DNA of 8,925 nt from Kiritimatiellia bacterium (lineage in GTDB: Bacteria; Verrucomicrobiota; Kiritimatiellia; RFP12; UBA1067), in contig JAGDAE010000070.1 in NCBI GenBank assembly GCA_017959645.1, forward strand, positions 1 to 8,925, in the 5' to 3' direction. The notes under the pieces were generated by a model. It had not been told where the DNA came from and did no database searches. It worked only from the letters and a program-made list of their open reading frames with translations. A program made the position numbers and the translations under genes. The stretch's first letter is position 1; every line of letters begins with the position of its first letter. Below, in pieces: positions 5,992-8,925 of this stretch.

Positions 5992-7089
5992 CTACCTCCC
6001 CATCAGTTCCTTCATGAACAGTCTCTTGTTGACCTGCGGCGCCTCCTTCGGCCTTCCGAGGTCTTTGCGCGAGCCTTTCGCCACCTTGATCTCGACAAAG
6101 ACGGGCGCCGCTTTCTCCCCGGCCTTGGTCGCGTACCCGCACGCCTTGGCAATCGCCTTGAGGTTTATCGCGCCGCCGACCGTGGGCTGTCCGCCGACGG
6201 AATCGTGCGCGGCGTTGTTGAAGACGATGTGCATGAGATTGGCGCACCCCGACTGCCCGACGATCGCCATGTTCCCCATCTGCATGATCGACGCCCCGTC
6301 CCCGTCGAGGCAGTAGACGGGGCGGTCGGGACGGGCTTTGGCGATCCCGAGCGCGATCATCAAGGCGTGGCCCATCGAGCCGACCGTCAGGAAATCGTGC
6401 GAGTGGATTTCCGCCCCCGATCTCCCGGCCAGCCGTTCGCGCGTCTCGTAGACCTCGCGCGATATCATGCCGGTCGTCGAAACGACGACCGCATTCTCCG
6501 GCAACGCCGAAAGAACCGCCTCTATCGCCGACTCCCTCGCCGTCTTCGCGATGTCGGGAAGCCGCGTCTTCAGCGCATACTCCCCGAACGCGCCCTTCTT
6601 CGCGACGAGCGCGACCGGACGCGACTCGCGCACCGAGCGCTTCGCCATCCTCTTCGCCAGCGCACACGCCTTCGCCGTCGTGTCCGGCAGGACCTCCGTC
6701 GGAATCCCCAGCGTCTCCATGAGCGAAAGCGTTATCTTCCCCTGCTTCGCATGCTGCGGCTCGTCGTGGACCCCAGGCATCCCGCGCCAGCCGATGAGCA
6801 GAACCGCCGGTATCGAATAGACGTCGGAATCGGCGAGCGAGACGAGCGGATTGACCGCGTTGCCCTGCCCCGAATTCTGCATGTACACTAGCGCCGGCTC
6901 CCCGGTCGCCAGATAGTGTCCGGCGGCGAGCGCGACCGCCCCGCCTTCGTTCGCCGCGATTGTGTGCCTGTCGCCGCAGGTGTCGGTCACGTAGGCGCAG
7001 AAGCTTTTGAGCAGCGAATCGGGAACCCCGCAGAAAAATCCGACCCCGCCTTCGCGGAGCGCGGACACGAACTTCGGCACTTCGATCAT
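5992..7089 (-). CDS. aepY: Phosphonopyruvate decarboxylase (ThDP-dependent)
   Basis: This 365-residue ThDP enzyme decarboxylates phosphonopyruvate to phosphonoacetaldehyde, the irreversible step that pulls the unfavourable PEP mutase reaction forward. The N-terminal Pyr domain has GVPDSLLK (21-28) and the ANEGGAVALAAG segment (46-57) with E48, expected to activate the cofactor, then QNSGQGNAVNPL (71-82), characteristic of this family. The C-terminal PP domain has the ThDP/Mg motif GDG (263-265) to NN (291-292), preceded by GSMGHALMIALGIA (237-250). The length is that of single-chain phosphonopyruvate decarboxylases and not of the larger acetolactate synthase family; sulfopyruvate decarboxylase is the main alternative, made unlikely by the neighbours. 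GGGAGG overlaps the upstream stop region and lies 5 nt from the ATG at 7089. An earlier ATG right after the GG reads straight into a stop. Confidence 0.95.
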   Translation of the reverse strand: MIEVPKFVSALREGGVGFFCGVPDSLLKSFCAYVTDTCGDRHTIAANEGGAVALAAGHYLATGEPALVYMQNSGQGNAVNPLVSLADSDVYSIPAVLLIGWRGMPGVHDEPQHAKQGKITLSLMETLGIPTEVLPDTTAKACALAKRMAKRSVRESRPVALVAKKGAFGEYALKTRLPDIAKTARESAIEAVLSALPENAVVVSTTGMISREVYETRERLAGRSGAEIHSHDFLTVGSMGHALMIALGIAKARPDRPVYCLDGDGASIMQMGNMAIVGQSGCANLMHIVFNNAAHDSVGGQPTVGGAINLKAIAKACGYATKAGEKAAPVFVEIKVAKGSRKDLGRPKEAPQVNKRLFMKELMGR

Positions 7090-7099
7090 TTCATCCTCC

Positions 7100-8029
7100 C
7101 TACAGTTTGAGCGATTTCTCGAGATTCTCGAGATCGGCGACCGTGTCGCACTCGATTATCTCGCCGGGATGCACTTCGTGGACGGCAAGGTCGAGCCCGT
7201 CGCGGCAAAGCCGGTCCACTATGTCGTCCCAGAACAGATTCGCATTCTCCGGCTTCTTCGCCGCGTCGAGGACCGCAAGCGCAATCCGCGCCGCGTCTGG
7301 CTGGCGGAAATACGACACCCCGACCATGTTGAAGCAGTCGCGCCCGCCCTTCCCCACGCGCACGATCCGCCCCTCGGCCGTCTCGAAAACCCAGTCGTCC
7401 GAACGGCCGGGGATGAATTTCCCGAAATAGCCGGAATGCTCGAGCGGACGGCAGAGAAAGTTCGCCGACGGTATGAACAGATCCGCCTCGCACACGAAAC
7501 AGTCGGCGCTCGCCATCTGCGCGGCGGCGACCGCGATCGAATTTATGTTGTTCTTGGTCGCGTATTCCGGATTCTCGACGAGCCGCACGTTCGGATACTT
7601 CCCCTCGAGAAAGCCGAACTGCTCCTTCTTGTAGCCGACCACGATGTAGATGTCATCAACCCCGCGCGCGTTCAGCGCCTCGATCACCGTCTCGATCAGC
7701 GGTCTTCCGAGCACCTTCACCAACGGCTTCGCGGTCTTCTCGGTAAGCGGTTTCATGCGGCTTCCCAGCCCCGCCGCCATCAGAATCGCGACCTCGTGAC
7801 GCGAACGGCGCGGACGGAACGCCGCTCCCGGATCGAAATCCATGTCCAGCGCGCGTGCGAACTTCTCGGCCGTCTTTGCGGAAATGTCAATATCCCCGGA
7901 AAGAACACGCGTCACGTACGGACGCGACACGTCGAGTATCTTCGCCAGCGCCGCCTGGGTAATGTCCTTTTCGGACATCGCCGAGCGCACACGCTCGAGA
8001 AATTCGCTCTTGTCTATCGCTCGCTTCAT
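7100..8029 (-). CDS. pntC: XRE-type helix-turn-helix domain fused to PntC/LicC-like CTP:phosphonate cytidylyltransferase
   Basis: This 309-residue protein has two domains in one uninterrupted frame. Residues about 8-66 are an XRE/Cro-type HTH: TQAALAKILDVSRPYVTRVL (24-43) gives the two HTH helices, followed by SGDIDISAKTAEKFARALDMDF. After a short basic linker (72-78), residues 79-305 form a nucleotidyltransferase: MAAGLGSRMKPLTEKTAKPL (84-103) is the nucleotide-binding loop, and NNINSI (160-165), EADLF (181-185) and IIECDTVADL (291-300) resemble LicC-type phosphocholine cytidylyltransferases and their phosphonate relative PntC. Next to the AEP synthesis genes, its expected reaction is CTP plus AEP to CMP-AEP plus PPi. 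It is the first gene of the operon, behind a promoter with a palindrome over the -10, so the HTH may give enzyme-linked autoregulation. A weak AAGG-type ribosome site lies 9 nt upstream of the ATG. Substrate and DNA target are inferred. Confidence 0.88.
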   Translation of the reverse strand: MKRAIDKSEFLERVRSAMSEKDITQAALAKILDVSRPYVTRVLSGDIDISAKTAEKFARALDMDFDPGAAFRPRRSRHEVAILMAAGLGSRMKPLTEKTAKPLVKVLGRPLIETVIEALNARGVDDIYIVVGYKKEQFGFLEGKYPNVRLVENPEYATKNNINSIAVAAAQMASADCFVCEADLFIPSANFLCRPLEHSGYFGKFIPGRSDDWVFETAEGRIVRVGKGGRDCFNMVGVSYFRQPDAARIALAVLDAAKKPENANLFWDDIVDRLCRDGLDLAVHEVHPGEIIECDTVADLENLEKSLKL

Positions 8030-8050
8030 CCTTGCTCGCCTTTTCCATGC

Positions 8051-8076
8051 AATATGGTTACATAATGTAACATATT
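8051..8076. promoter_or_regulatory. Candidate operator: perfect inverted repeat over the -10 of the phosphonate operon
   Basis: GTTACAT-A-ATGTAAC (8057-8071) is a perfect 7-bp dyad with a 1-nt centre. If one extra G is allowed in the left arm, the symmetry extends to AATAT on both sides (8051-8076). A further half-site TTACAT occurs at 8081-8086, next to the -35. Such AT-rich dyads over -10/+1 are typical of operators for small HTH repressors, and the first downstream gene encodes an XRE HTH domain. Confidence 0.6.
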
Positions 8077-8092
8077 TTGATTACATAGTCAA
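8064..8092 (-). promoter_or_regulatory. Predicted sigma70-type promoter of the phosphonate operon
   Basis: On the minus strand TTGACT (8087-8092, 5/6 matches to the -35 consensus) is separated by exactly 17 nt from TACATT (8064-8069, 4/6 matches to the -10). The predicted start near 8057 gives a leader of about 28 nt before the ATG at 8029. The -10 box lies inside the inverted repeat, so binding there would block initiation. Confidence 0.6.
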
Positions 8093-8143
8093 GGCACCGA
8101 CCATCTGAAATATCCCCAGATATTTTCTCCGCCACCTCTAGAA

Positions 8144-8170
8144 GTAAACGCACGGAATACGTGCGCTTAC
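8144..8170 (-). other. Strong hairpin overlapping the stop codon of the small ORF
   Basis: Arms at 8144-8154 and 8160-8170 pair over 11 positions with a 5-nt loop. The one mismatch on the plus strand becomes a G-U wobble in minus-strand RNA, so the structure favours a minus transcript. The TAA of the small ORF (8167-8169) lies in the arm. No T-run follows, so it is not a classical intrinsic terminator; it could stabilise RNA or act in an attenuator-like leader. Confidence 0.5.
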
Positions 8171-8223
8171 CCTTTGTAAAGATTGGCTGTTGTCGACAGA
8201 AGCGTGATTTTCCTGTTCGTCAT
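8167..8223 (-). CDS. Possible 18-codon ORF (leader peptide or truncated signal-peptide gene)
   Basis: MTNRKITLLSTTANLYKG is preceded by AAAGGAG (8232-8238) at an 8-nt spacing, the best ribosome site in this part of the window. A second in-frame ATG at 8268, also with GGAGG upstream (8276-8280), would give 33 residues, but it lies inside a hairpin. The start (basic residues and then a short hydrophobic/serine-threonine stretch) looks like the beginning of a signal peptide that stops too early, so it may be the remnant of an exported-protein gene. It could also be a leader peptide, because a hairpin covers its stop and the phosphonate operon lies downstream. No homologue is recognised. Confidence 0.3.
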   Translation of the reverse strand: MTNRKITLLSTTANLYKG

Positions 8224-8251
8224 GATTGCTTCTCCTTTCGGTTGAAGTTCG

Positions 8252-8277
8252 AAAAGGGGCGGCTCCATGCTCGCCCC
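8252..8277 (-). terminator. Candidate weak terminator hairpin upstream of the small ORF
   Basis: On the minus strand GGGGCG (8272-8277) and CGCCCC (8256-8261) form a 6-bp GC stem, with two more inner pairs possible, followed by only four T (8255-8252). This could terminate transcription arriving from the right or simply mask the upstream ATG at 8268. The short T-run keeps confidence low. Confidence 0.3.
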
Positions 8278-8318
8278 TCCATATATGTTAGTGACTTTCG
8301 AGGCCCTTTTAGTCGCAT

Positions 8319-8338
8319 CTTTTTTCAACTTTTTTCAA
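8319..8338. repeat. Tandem decamer repeat (2 copies)
   Basis: CTTTTTTCAA is repeated twice without a gap (8319-8328, 8329-8338). On the minus strand this is TTGAAAAAAG twice, so each copy holds a TTGAAA that could act as a -35-like or curved upstream element. No well-placed -10 was found, so no promoter is called. Confidence 0.6.
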
Positions 8339-8397
8339 GGCCGCCTACGACGTCATCAAATCCGGTGCTTGACGGGGGCTTGGAGCCTAAATCTCTT

Positions 8398-8403
8398 ATT
8401 ATA
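8398..8403 (-). promoter_or_regulatory. Isolated perfect -10-like TATAAT
   Basis: A perfect TATAAT occurs on the minus strand in a very AT-rich stretch (about 8398-8440, including an alternating TA run). The hexamer at the expected -35 distance is poor. It lies between AAATCTCT (8390-8397) and AGAGATTT (8413-8420), which form a long-loop inverted repeat. If active, its transcript would run through the small ORF towards the phosphonate operon. Confidence 0.25.
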
Positions 8404-8470
8404 TATGGAGAGAGAGATTTTTTGATATATATATACTAAAGTCAAGGTTTTTAATCGTTGGCGTTGTGAT

Positions 8471-8758
8471 TCTTTCGGTTATCGCCATAGACGCTCGTCA
8501 CGCTCGTCAAAATTCGTTGACGAGCGAAAAAGAGAGACTACCCTGAATTTAGCCTATGCGTCACAGTTGAGCGTCGAAAAATATCGCCCTCATCATAAAG
8601 GCGGGAAACTGAAATATCAACTAGGTGGTGTCAATGCGCATTGACCTCATACGGACACCAGCCACCAAAAGCGTGTCTGAGCCGTGCCGCAATGGCACAT
8701 AAAAAGGTGAAAATATGCACTCGAAAACCGCCATTACGGGGCCCTGAACCGGCCTCGA
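8471..8758. other. Structured intergenic region without a recognised gene
   Basis: No supported protein gene or known RNA gene was found here. It holds tandem CGCTCGTCA copies (8492-8500, 8501-8509) with a perfect 10-bp inverted partner (hairpin 8501-8526, loop AATTCG), a perfect 16-bp palindrome (8630-8645) inside a larger GGTGG...CCACC inverted arrangement (8624-8666), a 5-bp GTGCC/GGCAC hairpin near 8683-8698, and a 7-bp hairpin at 8737-8757. Two very short plus-strand ORFs with ribosome-site-like sequences are present (8634-8702, 22 residues; 8715-8747, 10 residues), too short to call. A dispersed repeat or an unrecognised structured RNA are both possible. Confidence 0.45.
8630..8645. repeat. 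Perfect 16-bp palindrome GTCAATGCGCATTGAC
   Basis: Every base pairs with its symmetric partner, with no spacer. Flanking GGTGTC (8627-8632) can pair with GACACC (8654-8659), and GGTGG (8624-8628) with CCACC (8662-8666). The first of these competes with the palindrome for 8630-8632, so two mutually exclusive folds are possible. Confidence 0.6.
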
Positions 8759-8799
8759 CAAAAAAACAGAGCCCACGGTTTTAGCCGCGGGCTTTGTTT
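8759..8799 (-). terminator. Strong intrinsic terminator for the gene at the right edge
   Basis: Minus-strand AGCCCGCGG (8785-8793) pairs with CCGTGGGCT (8770-8778), with one G-U wobble and a 6-nt loop. The stem can be extended outward by A-T, G-C and wobble pairs to about 8764/8799. A run of seven T follows (8766-8760). It lies about 20 nt after the stop codon of the partial CDS. The plus-strand reading is weaker, with a mismatch in the stem and a broken T-run. Confidence 0.85.
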
Positions 8800-8817
8800 C
8801 GTTATGACGCTCGTCTA

Positions 8818-8925
8818 TCAGAGGGTGGGGTCGATGTCGGTCACGACGATCTTGTAGAAGCCGGCGTCGCCGTCCGCTTCGGCCGTGAGCGTCGTAAGCG
8901 CTTCGCCCGAGACCCAGTTTTCGAC
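8818..8925 (-). CDS. C-terminal 35 codons of an unrecognised protein (cut by window edge)
   Basis: The frame enters from the right edge and ends in tandem stops TGA TAG (8820-8815) shortly before a strong terminator. The visible tail starts VENWVSGEALTTLTAEADG and ends GFYKIVVTDIDPTL. The acidic, small-residue-rich composition and beta-type ending resemble tails of exported or surface proteins, but this is only an impression and no family is recognised. High GC and the codon pattern match the neighbours, and the terminator supports a real gene end. Confidence 0.7.
   Translation of the reverse strand, partial: VENWVSGEALTTLTAEADGDAGFYKIVVTDIDPTL

Noticed and set aside
4164..6017. Long plus-strand ORF (617 codons) opposite the transaminase and mutase genes
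   Set aside because: Low-complexity antisense shadow; the minus-strand genes have clear catalytic motifs throughout.
8319..8338. Programmed frameshift site (two A6G runs on the minus strand)
   Set aside because: The slippery heptamers are not in register with any supported frame and no transposase is encoded nearby.
8325..8435. Minus-strand open stretch of 36 codons with protein-like composition (contains SSTGFDDVVGGLEKS)
   Set aside because: It has no usable start codon or ribosome site and is bounded by stops; it could be a decayed gene fragment but cannot be supported.
8161..8439. Plus-strand 92-codon ORF in the AT-rich intergenic region
   Set aside because: It starts at a non-ATG codon inside a hairpin arm, has no ribosome site and no recognisable domain, and its C-terminal part is read from low-complexity AT sequence.
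8421..8445. NrdR-box-like alternating TA sequence
   Set aside because: It lacks the paired ACAC/GTGT flanks and a second box, and no nrd gene is adjacent.
8540..8580. Integron attC-like GTTRRRY box (GTTGAGC)
   Set aside because: No partner RYYYAAC box at a suitable distance and no integrase are visible.
8634..8702. Plus-strand 22-codon ORF with an AGGTGG site upstream
   Set aside because: It lies on the opposite strand to all supported genes, overlaps the palindrome, and a match this short arises easily by chance.
8715..8747. Plus-strand 10-codon ORF with AAGGTG upstream
   Set aside because: It is too short and has no supporting context; it is mentioned only within the intergenic region entry.
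8737..8763. tmRNA-like 5' end (GGGGC...GG..TCGAC pattern)
   Set aside because: A terminator follows directly and no tag frame, pseudoknots or tRNA-like 3' end are present.

Overview
All confidently called genes in this window lie on the minus strand, so the region reads from right to left. It is GC-rich and gene-dense up to about 8030, then becomes AT-rich and essentially non-coding up to the tail of another gene at the right edge. The gene content (Rnf-type electron transport, NrdR, surface-glycan and phosphonate biosynthesis) suggests an anaerobic or facultative bacterium with a decorated cell surface. A gut-type Gram-negative, possibly of the PVC (Kiritimatiella/Verrucomicrobia-like) or Bacteroidetes sphere, would fit, but no marker in the window settles the phylum.

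Layout in transcription order. (a) 8925-8818: the last 35 codons of an unrecognised protein, closed by tandem stops and a strong intrinsic terminator (about 8759-8799). (b) 8758-8030: a long intergenic region with several hairpins, a perfect 16-bp palindrome, tandem decamers, a very small ORF with an excellent Shine-Dalgarno sequence (8223-8167), and finally a sigma70-like promoter whose -10 box lies inside a perfect inverted repeat. (c) 8029-3572: a four-gene, tightly packed phosphonate operon. It encodes an XRE-type helix-turn-helix domain fused to a PntC/LicC-like cytidylyltransferase, then phosphonopyruvate decarboxylase, 2-aminoethylphosphonate (AEP) transaminase, and PEP phosphomutase with an N-terminal cytidylyltransferase-like domain. 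(d) 3521-2059: a UDP-glucuronate 4-epimerase-like gene and a MutX/MutT-like NUDIX gene, with their own promoter. (e) 1983 to the left edge: rnfE, nrdR and a Gfo/Idh/MocA-type oxidoreductase in one unit. rnfE has its own promoter, nrdR follows after 3 nt, and nrdR and the oxidoreductase share an ATGA overlap.

The phosphonate operon holds a complete route from phosphoenolpyruvate to CMP-activated AEP: PEP to phosphonopyruvate, phosphonoacetaldehyde, AEP, then CMP-AEP. The adjacent nucleotide-sugar epimerase suggests that AEP ends up on a glycan or glycolipid, although no transferase is visible here. The most interesting point is that the committing cytidylyltransferase carries its own DNA-binding domain and is the first gene behind a promoter with a palindrome over its -10 box. 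This is a plausible self-regulating 'trigger enzyme', analogous in logic to NadR or BirA. Secondary points are two promoters that place the transcript start almost on the ATG (leaderless), an rnfE without its usual partners, a Gfo/Idh/MocA protein lacking the family's catalytic residues, and a structured non-coding stretch of unknown role.
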